Below, piece after piece: positions 41,139 through 50,169 of a DNA stretch of 64,000 nt. The notes under the pieces were generated by a model. It did not search any database. It saw nothing but the letters and a program-made list of their open reading frames with translations, and was not told the DNA's origin. This DNA comes from Sporolactobacillus sp. STSJ-5. Its GTDB lineage: Bacteria > Bacillota > Bacilli > Bacillales > Sporolactobacillaceae. Position 1 is the stretch's first letter, and each line of letters starts with the position of its first letter. The position numbers and the translations under genes are program-made. The DNA lies in contig NZ_JANFOJ010000005.1 of assembly GCF_024385605.1 (NCBI RefSeq), positions 1 to 64,000 on the forward strand, given 5' to 3'.

Positions 41139-41909
41139 TTATTTTAGCTGCCATTGTTTCGTTATATAGTCAATCCATATTTCTCGTCCGGTTACATTCA
41201 TCGTGTGTCCGTCATCGCCAACAGCATTCGCACGTTTTGATCCTTTCGGCCATTCAGATAAATAGTTAAGCACCGCTATCTTCTGTTTCTGAATATACGT
41301 TTTCATCTGGTCGATTCGATCATTCATATAAGGCTGCTTTGATGAATAGTTTGGCGGACTGACCAAAAATGCAGCTTTGGGATACTTATTTTTTACTTTT
41401 TCAGCCAGCAGAGTGGCCACTGTCTCCGTATCATCTGTACTTACTTGACGATCGTCATTATAGATAAGCGGAGTATACATCACAAGGTCCGGGCTTCCAT
41501 TCACATTTTTCATCAAATCCCCAAGCTTCGCTTGATTCAGCACAAGCGAGTTCGACTTTCCCAGATCCTGAACGGTTACTCGGAAAAAGCCTTCTCCAAA
41601 CGTATCATCGAGCTGCTTTTGCAGCAATAGTGCCAGAGCTTGTTCATTGCTGCTGCCGATCATCACAATCCGAACTTGTCCGTTTTTCTTATAAGCATTC
41701 TCGGCAGCATTCCGCAACTCTTTTGGTAATTTTGCAATGTTCTTCTCGATCAATGTTTCCGATTGATCAGCACTCAGTCCCTCGATACTAGCTGTATCGT
41801 TTTTAGCCTGCAATGTTATTCGATCCAATTTATGGTTCCAATACCATTTGCCTCCCACCACACTCACGAGGCAAAGCACACAAACCAAAATCAGCCAAAT
41901 TTTTTTCAC
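41139..41909 (-). CDS. Exported SGNH/GDSL-like hydrolase
   Basis: The 256-residue protein has an N-terminal membrane anchor or signal (KKIWLILVCVLCLVSVVGG). The SGNH block I motif appears as VRIVMIGSSNEQA near residues 79-91, and the C-terminal block V as GDDGHTMNVTG with the Asp-x-x-His pair replaced by DDGH. Bacillus relatives of this type are of unknown substrate; deacylation of wall polymers is a common idea. It lies 120 bases downstream of motAB on the same strand, but has no recognisable link to motility. Confidence 0.75.
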   Translation of the reverse strand: MKKIWLILVCVLCLVSVVGGKWYWNHKLDRITLQAKNDTASIEGLSADQSETLIEKNIAKLPKELRNAAENAYKKNGQVRIVMIGSSNEQALALLLQKQLDDTFGEGFFRVTVQDLGKSNSLVLNQAKLGDLMKNVNGSPDLVMYTPLIYNDDRQVSTDDTETVATLLAEKVKNKYPKAAFLVSPPNYSSKQPYMNDRIDQMKTYIQKQKIAVLNYLSEWPKGSKRANAVGDDGHTMNVTGREIWIDYITKQWQLK

Positions 41910-42030
41910 TTCCGCCCACCCTCAACTCTATACCATTATGTATATTGAAAAATTCCCCATGCATATAATATATCGGTTGGCAGACCATGTTGCAATCATT
42001 TACCAGATAAATCAATGTTTTTCAATACTT

Positions 42031-42813
42031 TTAATCGGAATCTTGCTGCTCTTCCCGGACGATAACAATATTCACACGTCGATTCATCGCCTTGTGCGCC
42101 GCCGTATCATTCTTTACGATCGGTCGGTATTCCCCATATCCGACAAAATGCATGCGCTGCGGTGCGAGTCCGTCTTTATTGATCAGATAATTCATGACTG
42201 TCTGCGCCCGCAGACCGGATAATTCCCAATTCGAACGAATGGGCCTGCCTTGATCCCGAAAAGGAGTATTATCCGTATGCCCTTCGATACTGACCTCGTT
42301 CGGTACACTATTAAGAATGTTGCCAATTCGTGCCAATACTGATTTAGCATCCTTCTTCAAGTTAGCTTTTCCAAGATCAAACAGAATCTTTTCACGAAAA
42401 GTGAGCTGCACACCTCGCTGCGTTTCCGTAAGCGACACGTCCGGGCTTAAGTGATTGTTCTTGATGTACTGATCCAATTGAACGTACAACGCATCCAGCT
42501 TTTTTTTGTCCTTTTGTTTTTCCGAATCGCTAATGGACTGAGACTTTTTGACCAGCGGCACACTCGGCTTTGTTTGGCCTTTATCCGCACTCGGATAGCC
42601 GATGCCCTGAAGAATTGAATCCCCTTGAAATGATGATTTCAGAGATGAGACAAGCGCATTAAATTTCTGGTTTTCAATACTGCTCATCGAAAACATGACA
42701 ATGAAAAAGACTAATAACAAAGTGATCAAATCCGAGTAAGTGATCAGCCAACGCTCCGAATTATGACTTGATTCTTCCGGCCGAGTATACCGCTTTTTTC
42801 TTGGCTTGCTCAT
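42031..42813 (-). CDS. motB: Flagellar stator protein MotB
   Basis: The 260-residue protein has a short cytosolic start, one membrane helix with the proton-carrying aspartate region (WLITYSDLITLLLVFFIVMFSMS), and an OmpA-like peptidoglycan-binding domain (SIEGHTDNTPF, WELSGLRAQTVMNYLI, VGYGEYRP, NRRVNIVI). The aspartate in YSDL identifies it as a proton-type stator. The ATG overlaps the motA stop (ATGA). Confidence 0.96.
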   Translation of the reverse strand: MSKPRKKRYTRPEESSHNSERWLITYSDLITLLLVFFIVMFSMSSIENQKFNALVSSLKSSFQGDSILQGIGYPSADKGQTKPSVPLVKKSQSISDSEKQKDKKKLDALYVQLDQYIKNNHLSPDVSLTETQRGVQLTFREKILFDLGKANLKKDAKSVLARIGNILNSVPNEVSIEGHTDNTPFRDQGRPIRSNWELSGLRAQTVMNYLINKDGLAPQRMHFVGYGEYRPIVKNDTAAHKAMNRRVNIVIVREEQQDSD

Positions 42814-43643
42814 GGCTGACCCGCTTCTTGGAATTCCCGATCTGCGGTTGTGCTGCCAGATCCGCTCGTCAGTTTCTGTTCAACCTTTCGGGATTCTTCT
42901 TCTGTTAGGAAAGCATAAAGTTTTTTCTTCAAAATCATCGTGCTTTCTCCATACTGAATAGACAATATTCCTTCAGTCTTCAATTGGCGGATTAAAATGT
43001 CACTGGCTAAATTATTTTTGATCTTCGTGTAAATAGGCAAATAAATCACGTTCGCACTGCCCACGCCATAAAGTGTTGCAATAAATGCGACAGCAATTGC
43101 CGGGCCAAGTGCGGAGGCGTCTTCCAAGCTTCCGAGAACGTGTACAAGCCCCATAACAGTTCCAATGATGCCCATTGTCGGCGCATAACCGCCGGCAGAT
43201 TCGAATATGCGGGCAATGGAGAGTATTTTTTGTTCATAAAGTTCAATGTCCCGATTCAATATGTCGTCAATAACATCGGAGTCTACACCGTCGACGACCA
43301 TCTGAATACCATTCGACATAAACGCATCTGTTTCAAACTTCTGCTGCTCACCTTCCAAAGCAAGTAAACCTTCACGTCTGGATATATTGGCAAGATTAAT
43401 CAGTTCAATGATCGTATCATCCTGGCGTTCTTTAGGTTTTGTAAATGCATATTTTAAAATAAACGGCGTTTTTGCCAAAATCTTTCCCGGAAAGCTAACA
43501 ACCACCGCTCCGATTGTGCCTCCGACTACAATCAGAAAAGCGGTGACTTTTAATAACGCAACTAACTCTCCGCCTTCAAGTAAAAATCCAACAAGTAAAG
43601 ATAGCAATCCGACCAGCAAGCCGATGACTGTTGCCACATCCAT
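42810..43643 (-). CDS. motA: Flagellar stator protein MotA
   Basis: The 277-residue protein begins MDVATVIGLLVGLLSLLVGF and has four membrane segments; the cytosolic loop carries REGLLALEGEQQKFETDAFM and the end helices GGYAPTMGIIGTVMGLVHVLG and VAFIATLYGVGSANVIYLPI. With MotB it forms the torque-generating ion channel. The ATG at 43643 is preceded by AAAGGG; an upstream reading to 43682 adds 13 unlikely residues. A sigma-D promoter lies 45 bases upstream. Confidence 0.96.
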   Translation of the reverse strand: MDVATVIGLLVGLLSLLVGFLLEGGELVALLKVTAFLIVVGGTIGAVVVSFPGKILAKTPFILKYAFTKPKERQDDTIIELINLANISRREGLLALEGEQQKFETDAFMSNGIQMVVDGVDSDVIDDILNRDIELYEQKILSIARIFESAGGYAPTMGIIGTVMGLVHVLGSLEDASALGPAIAVAFIATLYGVGSANVIYLPIYTKIKNNLASDILIRQLKTEGILSIQYGESTMILKKKLYAFLTEEESRKVEQKLTSGSGSTTADREFQEAGQP

Positions 43644-43685
43644 GTAAGTCAACCCTTTCCGCTGCTCTAATACCATTCTCATTCT

Positions 43686-43712
43686 TTATCGGCTATTTTC
43701 GCGCTGAATTAA
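43686..43712 (-). promoter_or_regulatory. Sigma-D promoter of motAB
   Basis: TTAA (43709-43712) is followed after 15 bases by GCCGATAA (43686-43693) on the minus strand. The -10 is a perfect sigma-D element; the -35 has one mismatch. Confidence 0.85.
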
Positions 43713-44054
43713 AGTAGTTTCTTAAATTCGGTGCGGCAAACCTATGAACGACTCCATGCTAATAGGCATTATTACCTAATCCAACAGATTACAAGTGAAT
43801 GCATTGTCAGACTCCTATCTTACTATTGAAAAGTTCAATCGTATATGAGTATCAAATAATTTTCACTTCCGTTTTTTGACATCACTTGTTAAAATATTAT
43901 TTGTAGCTTATTGTCGAAAAAACGCTAATATAGTCAGTCTCTTTATTTCTTACATTAGGTACCGCCTCTTGTAATGACTATCGCGTTAGTCTGTCTACCG
44001 CGGAACGTATCCTGATTTTTCCTAGGAGCTATTGAACGGGAGTGAACGGCACTT
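43713..44054. other. Divergent intergenic region motA / HD-GYP gene
   Basis: About 340 AT-rich bases. No gene is seen. The promoter of the HD-GYP gene should be here, but I cannot point to a convincing one. Confidence 0.4.
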
Positions 44055-45782
44055 ATGCCAAAAGTCGTAAAGCTTGAGAACTTGAAGGACGGAAGCATTC
44101 TCGCCAAGGATATCTACATAAATTCCTCTGTTCTCTTTAGAACGGGAATGCTGATCACTTCTGAGCTTATTAATTATCTTAAAAGAAAAAAAGTGAGTGC
44201 CGTAGCCATTTTCGATGGTCCTTCGATCGCACCGTTTCGAAATACATTTACACCAAAGTCGCGAATGACTGCTCATGAGCGGAAAGAGCTTACTGAACGG
44301 TTTCAAAATGAAATGGCTCAAATTGCTGATGAATTACGTTACGGAAGAATTTTGCATTCGGAAACTTCATACCTATGGCTCCAATCACTTTATCTGAAAT
44401 TCTACTCAAATCCGACTGTTCGTTTTCTACTGGACTGTCTGAAACAGTGGGATCCGATTTGCTATATCCATTCACTTGACGTCTTTGTATTAACAAGCCT
44501 CTACTTTAAGCATGTTCATTGGCGGGTAAGTCAGGAATTTCTTCTCGGCTCCCTGCTGCATGATATTGGCAAACTCTATACGCCGATTGAAATCTTATTG
44601 AAAACCGGAAAACTTACTCAACGTGAGTATGAAAAAATAACGCAGCATACCGTGGACGGCTGTAGATTACTCGATCGAATGAATTTTCCTGAAGAAACGT
44701 GCCGAGTTGCACGTTCTCATCATGAACGGTTAAACGGCAGCGGTTATCCGGATCACCTGCATGTGAAACCATCTGACCGTGATCTTAAATTGATGATGAT
44801 TGTTGACGTATATTCAGCATTGACGTTGAGCCGATCCTATAGAAAACCGATGCACACAACAAAAGCAATGCAGATCATCCTAAATGACAGCTATAACAAT
44901 GATTTGTTTGATTTAAAAATTTGTTATTTATTTATTAATTTCATACACATTTTCCCTCCTGCGACCCATGTTTTATTGACAAGCGGTGAGAAGGGCTTTA
45001 TTCTTGCTAATTCATCAGGTTCTGACATCTTACCGCATGTTAAGCTTGAAAACAGCGGCAAGGTCATCCAACTCCCAAGCGACCTGTCTCTTACTGTCGA
45101 AACGATCACCAGCTGGGATAGCAGTGAGATGGTGTTGCAGGCAAGGCAGACATGGAACGATTACGTTAAGTATTTAATTGAGGGCGACAGTGTCAGGGCA
45201 GTTGATTGCCTCGATGCACTGTCTGACGGAATGCGTATTGAGGATGTATTTGTGAAGCTTTTTGAGCGTTCATTGGATGAAGTGCAAAAAGGATTTTTAC
45301 TGAATCGCTTTTTGCAAGCAGATTATATGGTCGCTGCTTTCACGATCTTAAGATTGCTCAGCTGGAAAATGTTGAAAATAACGCACCAGCTTCCGAACAC
45401 CGATATGGGCGAGATTGTCATCGCAAATTTGGAATCCTTTAGCGGCTTGACACGAGCAAAATTGATGGATGATCTTTTCACAATCAGCGGTTGGAAAACC
45501 GATTTCCTTCCTGAAATTAATGAAATAGGCATAATACAAGATCAAATTCAAAGAAAACAGGCACATTATCTTGCCATCTTATGTACAAATAAGCACGCGA
45601 CCAACCTCTTTAGTTTACTAAAGCATTTGAGAAATGAGTTTCCCAAGTTAACGATCTTTGTCCTTGGAAACCAAGAAGAACTCGCAAAAGAATCCAAAAG
45701 AAATAAATTACTGTTCAGCACAAACCTGAGTGAACTAATCGCCAATATGAAGCGCTTATTTGCTAAGAAGATGGGAGCATGA
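44055..45782 (+). CDS. HD-GYP phosphodiesterase with a degenerate B12-binding-like C-terminal module
   Basis: The 575-residue protein has three parts. Residues 1-80 resemble the small domain that often precedes HD-GYP (DGSILAKDIYINSSVLFRTG). Residues about 135-270 are the HD-GYP domain, with H169-D170 (GSLLHDIGKL) and the signature SHHERLNGSGYP at 221-232, so c-di-GMP hydrolysis is expected. Residues about 365-570 resemble a cobalamin-binding cap plus Rossmann domain (VIANLESFSGLTRAKLMDDL, GWKTDFLP, FPKLTIFVLGN), but the histidine of the DxHxxG cofactor motif is replaced by F452. It may be a ligand-binding or protein-interaction module without B12. It is divergent from motAB, fitting motility control. 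Confidence 0.85.
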   Translation: MPKVVKLENLKDGSILAKDIYINSSVLFRTGMLITSELINYLKRKKVSAVAIFDGPSIAPFRNTFTPKSRMTAHERKELTERFQNEMAQIADELRYGRILHSETSYLWLQSLYLKFYSNPTVRFLLDCLKQWDPICYIHSLDVFVLTSLYFKHVHWRVSQEFLLGSLLHDIGKLYTPIEILLKTGKLTQREYEKITQHTVDGCRLLDRMNFPEETCRVARSHHERLNGSGYPDHLHVKPSDRDLKLMMIVDVYSALTLSRSYRKPMHTTKAMQIILNDSYNNDLFDLKICYLFINFIHIFPPATHVLLTSGEKGFILANSSGSDILPHVKLENSGKVIQLPSDLSLTVETITSWDSSEMVLQARQTWNDYVKYLIEGDSVRAVDCLDALSDGMRIEDVFVKLFERSLDEVQKGFLLNRFLQADYMVAAFTILRLLSWKMLKITHQLPNTDMGEIVIANLESFSGLTRAKLMDDLFTISGWKTDFLPEINEIGIIQDQIQRKQAHYLAILCTNKHATNLFSLLKHLRNEFPKLTIFVLGNQEELAKESKRNKLLFSTNLSELIANMKRLFAKKMGA

Positions 45783-45794
45783 TTCTTCTACATA

Positions 45795-45847
45795 AAAAAA
45801 CGGGAAGTCAGAGCGTAGCATTAGCATTGCTCAAGGCTTCCCGTTTT
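45795..45847. terminator. Bidirectional terminator between the HD-GYP and LCP genes
   Basis: AAAAACGGGAAG pairs with CTTCCCGTTTT across a structured 30-base interior. It separates convergent genes. Confidence 0.8.
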
Positions 45848-45869
45848 CACTATTGTTTCACTTTGAATT

Positions 45870-46781
45870 TCAGTTATTCAGTTGATCATTAATCATATCA
45901 TGAACGCGTTGCTTTTCAGCAGAACCAACAACAAGATAATAGATTCCGTTAATTTTCTGTCCTTGGCCTTTTACTTCATAATCAATCGAATGCTTGCGCG
46001 CATCACGATAATTAAACGCGAGATTCTTCATATCACTAAAGGTCAAGTTCGTCTTCACATTGCTACCAAGCGCATCGAGAATCTGTGAGTAGCGAGATAC
46101 CGATGACACATTAGCCATTTTATTGACAATCGCCATGATCACATCACGTTGTCTCTGATTCCGTCCGAAATCTCCTTGTGGATCCAGATGGCGCATCCGT
46201 ACATAGCCCATCGCTTTTGCCCCTGTGTCCAGAGTAATGTTGCCGCGCGCGTAGTGATAACCCTTTTTATAGTAGCCCTCATCATGCCAATCCAATTTAT
46301 TATTTACGGTAACCCCGCCGACCGCATCAACAAGGTCGCTCATGCCTTCCATATTGATCTTTATGTAGAAATCGAATGGAATATCGCCTATAAACTTTTG
46401 AACCGTATCTTCCGCCATCTTTGTATCACCGTACGCGTACGCAGCGTTAATTTTATCAATTGTGCCGCGACCGACAATTTCGGTTCGTGTATCACGCGGA
46501 ATAGAAATCATCTGCATCGTTTTTGTTGTCGGATTTAACGTTGTTGCGATAATAGTGTCCGAACGCCCGCGGTCTCCCTTACGTTCATCGACGCCTAATA
46601 GAAGCAGACTTATCGGTTTTTTCTGAGTGATCGCATCGTGGTTGCCCTTGCCGCCGGCTGTCTCATACATATCGCCAGCTGTTGACGCAACCGAGTGATA
46701 CATCCACCAAACATAACCTGCCCCTGCAGCAAAAAGCACAACAATAATGCTGCCGATCGTCAGTAAAATTTTCTTTTTCAT
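45870..46781 (-). CDS. LytR-CpsA-Psr family teichoic-acid ligase (TagU type)
   Basis: The 303-residue protein has an N-terminal membrane helix (ILLTIGSIIVVLFAAGAGYVWW) and an outside LCP domain: LLLLGVDERKGDRGRSDTIIATTL, ISIPRDTRTEI, DAVGGVTVNNKLDW and GYVRMRHLDPQGDFGRNQRQRDV, with all usual Arg/Asp residues. It transfers teichoic acid or a similar anionic polymer from a lipid carrier to peptidoglycan. It is a second LCP protein in the window and lacks the Ser-rich tail of the first. It is monocistronic. Confidence 0.93.
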   Translation of the reverse strand: MKKKILLTIGSIIVVLFAAGAGYVWWMYHSVASTAGDMYETAGGKGNHDAITQKKPISLLLLGVDERKGDRGRSDTIIATTLNPTTKTMQMISIPRDTRTEIVGRGTIDKINAAYAYGDTKMAEDTVQKFIGDIPFDFYIKINMEGMSDLVDAVGGVTVNNKLDWHDEGYYKKGYHYARGNITLDTGAKAMGYVRMRHLDPQGDFGRNQRQRDVIMAIVNKMANVSSVSRYSQILDALGSNVKTNLTFSDMKNLAFNYRDARKHSIDYEVKGQGQKINGIYYLVVGSAEKQRVHDMINDQLNN

Positions 46782-47140
46782 GATCTCTTCCCTTTTCCTC
46801 GTAGATTCATCTTAGTTATTGAGCACAGCTTGAACTGGCCACCTCGAACAGGTCATCTTTTTTTCTTAGTCGGGATGCTTGCATCACTGAACTTATAGAG
46901 AAATCATAACATGCCCTTTCGTTGATGTGAACAATTTCCTAGTCCACCCAATTCTTACTGAAAGATATCTTTCGTTGCTTATTTTAAAAATGAGGGGTCA
47001 ACAGTGATTTTCTTTGTAATCATAGAAACTCCCAGAGTCTTTTTAATCACAAAGCATATGATCGTTGTTCCCACTGCATCATCTAGGTTTCATTTGCATT
47101 GAAACCCAGTCAATCAGTCTCAACTTATATTGCCCTAATT
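46782..47140. other. Intergenic, small hairpins only
   Basis: AT-rich region upstream of the LCP gene with a hairpin GGTTTCATttgcATTGAAACC at about 47088-47108. No gene is seen. Confidence 0.4.
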
Positions 47141-47380
47141 CTATCTTTTGCTGACTCTATTTTGATACCAAGAAAAACTACTGGGCGCTGCCTGGTCCTT
47201 AATCTCCATCCATGTGTGATGGTTTTGTGTCTTTTTCGGTGCTGAATCGTCGCGAACCTCCTCAGACAGGCAGGAATCTGCGGGGTCTCGTGCGATCAAC
47301 AGAGCCGCACCCGCAAGCGTCTCACACCTGCGCGTTTGGTTCACAACCTTTTGCTTTTTCAAAAATCATATACTTTACTT
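47141..47380. other. GC-rich intergenic segment resembling dispersed Bacillus intergenic repeats
   Basis: On the minus strand this part reads GTGTGAGACGCTTGCGGGTG, GAGACCCCGCAGATTCCTGC and GAGGAGGTTCGCGACG, in the style of the CGCAGG/GAGACCCCGCAG-type intergenic repeats widespread in Bacillaceae. The open frame across it (RRCETLAGAALLIARDPADS) is probably not a gene, as it has no ribosome-binding site. The assignment is from memory of similar elements. Confidence 0.45.
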
Positions 47381-47386
47381 ATAAAA

Positions 47387-47417
47387 AAAGCGCAACGGAA
47401 TAATTCCGCCGCGCTTT
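47387..47417 (-). terminator. Terminator of lacD
   Basis: AAAGCGC and GCGCTTT close a hairpin whose upper part is GGAAT/ATTCC. T-runs occur on the minus strand. Confidence 0.8.
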
Positions 47418-47435
47418 CTTTAATTGAGCAATAAA

Positions 47436-48443
47436 TTAGTCAACGACTTCGATCTTGTCTTTGCCGCCGAATTTTTCATACCAAGGAGTTGCATTTTCAG
47501 CAAGGATTGCGTTGAGTTCTTCAACGTTTGCCTTACCTTGAGAACGAAGCCATTTAATAGCGCCTTCTTCTCCACCCTTGCCGTAAGCTTCAACGCCGTC
47601 ACGCCATGTAGCACGGCCACAAAGTACACCATTGTATTTTGCACCTGCATCGTGAGCGAACACGAGTGTTTTCTGGAAGAGTTCAGTTGAAACGCCTGCA
47701 CTCAGCCAGATGTAAGGGATCGTTGTCAGTTTGTCAACTTCGAGGAAGTAGTTCTTAGCTTCTTCAGCAGTGTAAACAGGAGCGTTTTCGCCAACGCCTT
47801 CTACACGGCTCATGTCAACAGGAACTTCCAATTTCAGAACGTCGATACCATAACGTTCTTGTGTAAAGACCTTGATCGAATCAAGAACCTTTTGAGGTTT
47901 AACTTTAGCATATTCTTCTTTGTCCGTAATTTTTTCATCGTAAGTTACGATTTCAAAGAACAGCGGAATGTCTTCAGCTTTACATTCGGAACCGATACGT
48001 TCTACGAATGCTTTTTTAACATCGTTGATTTCATCTGGTTCATCAGGGTCAAAGTAAACGAGCAGTTTAACAGCAGTACCGCCGTTTTCTTTGATGCGTT
48101 TTACAGACCAGTTAGGAAGAAGATCAGGAATACGACCAGCTTCAGTAGCGTCATAACCTGTTTTTTCATAAGAAGTCAGAAGGCCACAAGATGCTGCGCG
48201 CGCTTTACCTGCAGGAATGCCATATTCTGGGTCAAGCAGAATAGCACTTGCATATGGAGTCAATTCTTTAGATACAAGCGTTTTGAAATCCGCCAATTCT
48301 TCAACCGTAGCGTCTTTGCCTTGTGCTGCGCCGATCATTCTTTTCAAAGAACCACGTTGGTCAATTGCCAATGCTGCAATTACACCGTTTTTGTCAGACA
48401 ATTGTTCGAGAAATTCAAACTTGCCTTTGGAAATTTTAACCAT
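47436..48443 (-). CDS. lacD: Tagatose 1,6-diphosphate aldolase (LacD type)
   Basis: The 335-residue class I aldolase has AALAIDQRGSLKRMIG near residue 25, LLDPEYGIPA, GGTAVKLLVYFDPDEPD with a central lysine, DVLKLEVPVDMSRVEG with the likely Schiff-base lysine, and YIWLSAGVSTELFQKTL. It splits tagatose 1,6-bisphosphate, and relatives also act on fructose 1,6-bisphosphate. No lacABC or lac PTS genes are nearby. The consensus-like promoter and strong ribosome-binding site (TTGGAGGT) suggest high constitutive expression, so a glycolytic role is plausible. Confidence 0.94.
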   Translation of the reverse strand: MVKISKGKFEFLEQLSDKNGVIAALAIDQRGSLKRMIGAAQGKDATVEELADFKTLVSKELTPYASAILLDPEYGIPAGKARAASCGLLTSYEKTGYDATEAGRIPDLLPNWSVKRIKENGGTAVKLLVYFDPDEPDEINDVKKAFVERIGSECKAEDIPLFFEIVTYDEKITDKEEYAKVKPQKVLDSIKVFTQERYGIDVLKLEVPVDMSRVEGVGENAPVYTAEEAKNYFLEVDKLTTIPYIWLSAGVSTELFQKTLVFAHDAGAKYNGVLCGRATWRDGVEAYGKGGEEGAIKWLRSQGKANVEELNAILAENATPWYEKFGGKDKIEVVD

Positions 48444-48559
48444 TACCGATAACCTCCAAGAATTTATTGGACAACTAACATGTCCGATACATTATAAACA
48501 AACGACAAACAACCGTCGCACCTTCTCAGGTGGCCTATCGCTTTTATCTCACAATCTTC

Positions 48560-48589
48560 ATTTTACGTCATTTTCTGTCATAAAGTCAA
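48560..48589 (-). promoter_or_regulatory. Candidate sigma-A promoter of lacD
   Basis: TTGACT (48584-48589) and TAAAAT (48560-48565) with an 18-base spacer on the minus strand. A second TATAAT closer to the gene could also be used. Confidence 0.6.
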
Positions 48590-48672
48590 TTTCACAAATT
48601 CAATAATCCTGTGAACAATTTTTTTACTGCTTTACACCTGTTTTCTCACAGTGCAAAAGCATTGAATAAATC

Positions 48673-50007
48673 CTATCCAAAGAATGTTTGGTAGAGCAGA
48701 AAGACATTCAGACAAATCACGACAGCCGCAATACACCAAGCAGTGAAGGTTGTCAGCTTATGGTTCACGAGCTTGCCCATAAGCTTTTTATTGCTGGTAA
48801 ACACAATAAGCGGGATGATCGCCAGTGCGATGCCAAAGGACAAGACAACCTGACTCATGACAAGCGCTTTTGTTGCGTTAGCCCCCGAGATGATCAATAT
48901 GAGCGGCGGCAGCATCGAGCAGACACGACGCAGAAGGACCGGAATACGTTTATGAATAAAGCCTTGCATCATAATGTCGCCCGCAAGTGTACCGACGGAT
49001 GAACTTGACAAGCCTGCAGAGAGCAAACCGACACCGAACAGAATACCGGCAATCGGTGCAAGATACGTGCTGAACCCTTGAAAAGCAACGGTTAAATCAT
49101 TGATGACTTCCTTACCGTAGAAAGTAGATCCTGCAACGGTGAGCATAATAGCGTTAATTACACCTGCGATAATCATCGCAATTAAAATATCAATCAATTC
49201 AAAGCGAAAAATTTTCTTACGTTCTTCCGAGTTCCGACCAATAACACGCCGACAGGTCAACCCCGAATGCATATAAATCGCATGCGGCATAACCGTAGCC
49301 CCGAGAATTCCTGCCGCAAGCAGCACACTCTCGGTTCCTTGAAATTGAGGAACGAAGCCTTGAACAAATGGCTTAAACTCCGGTAAAGCAAAAAGTATTT
49401 CAAAGCTGAATGCAATGACAACAATAAAAACCATCAAGGCGATAACCATTTCAAGCGGTCTGAATCCTCTGATTTGAAACATGAGAATCAACAGTGCACA
49501 AATCGCCGTCAAGATCGCAGATGGGATCATCGGCAGACCAAAAACAAGATGAAAGCCAAGTGCCGCACCGATAAATTCGGCGAGATCTGTTGCCATGATC
49601 ATAATTTCACCCTGAAGCCAATAAAAGATCGAAACTTTTCTCGGCCAGCGGTCACGGATAATTTCCGGAAGATTGTGTGAGGTTGCGATCCCAATTTTGG
49701 CAGATAACATTTGGATAAGAATTGCCATTAAGTTGGAGATAACAACCACCCAGAGCAGCAAATAGCCAAATTGCGAGCCTGCCTGAATATTTGTTGCATA
49801 ATTGCCTGGATCAATATAGGCGACTGCCGCGATGAAAGCAGGGCCAATGAATGGAAGCATTTGTCTCCATCCCTTTGCCCCGCCAACAGCTTGTTCAAAT
49901 GATTGCGGGTGCGGTTCAGAATTGACCGCATCGGAAGATTGTCTTTTGTTCATAGTCTTTTGTTCGAATTGGTTCAGTCCGGTCTTCTGCTGTTCTTGAT
50001 CGGACAT
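48673..50007 (-). CDS. mntH: Nramp divalent metal (Mn2+/Fe2+) transporter MntH
   Basis: The 444-residue membrane protein has the Nramp helix 1 motif AAVAYIDPGNYATNIQAGSQFG, with the metal-binding Asp and Asn, and helix 6 LGATVMPHAIYMHSGL, with the Met-Pro-His. Eleven or twelve membrane segments are predicted. It imports manganese, and perhaps iron, with protons. AAAAGGAGGAG precedes the ATG. A 26-bp palindrome in the leader may be an operator. Confidence 0.96.
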   Translation of the reverse strand: MSDQEQQKTGLNQFEQKTMNKRQSSDAVNSEPHPQSFEQAVGGAKGWRQMLPFIGPAFIAAVAYIDPGNYATNIQAGSQFGYLLLWVVVISNLMAILIQMLSAKIGIATSHNLPEIIRDRWPRKVSIFYWLQGEIMIMATDLAEFIGAALGFHLVFGLPMIPSAILTAICALLILMFQIRGFRPLEMVIALMVFIVVIAFSFEILFALPEFKPFVQGFVPQFQGTESVLLAAGILGATVMPHAIYMHSGLTCRRVIGRNSEERKKIFRFELIDILIAMIIAGVINAIMLTVAGSTFYGKEVINDLTVAFQGFSTYLAPIAGILFGVGLLSAGLSSSSVGTLAGDIMMQGFIHKRIPVLLRRVCSMLPPLILIISGANATKALVMSQVVLSFGIALAIIPLIVFTSNKKLMGKLVNHKLTTFTAWCIAAVVICLNVFLLYQTFFG

Positions 50008-50035
50008 GACACTCCTCCTTTTTTCGCTCTGCGAA

Positions 50036-50061
50036 CATAAGTTTCTCCAGAGAAACTTATG
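50036..50061. promoter_or_regulatory. Palindrome in the mntH leader, possible metal-regulator operator
   Basis: CATAAGTTTCTC (50036-50047) and GAGAAACTTATG (50050-50061) form a perfect 12-bp dyad around CA. It lies 28 bases before the mntH start. Dyads in this place in mntH genes often bind MntR; I cannot confirm the match to a known MntR box. Confidence 0.5.
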
Positions 50062-50169
50062 TGCCTATAAATAACCTACTTTATTCTTTTACATAATGCA
50101 ACTAGTTTTTACTCAAAAATGTCTTATGTAAAAAATTTATTTCAATAAAAGAACATAATTTTTACAAAA

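Noticed and set aside
47141-47362. 73-residue minus-strand frame RRCETLAGAALL...
   Set aside because: No ribosome-binding site; better explained as part of an intergenic repeat.
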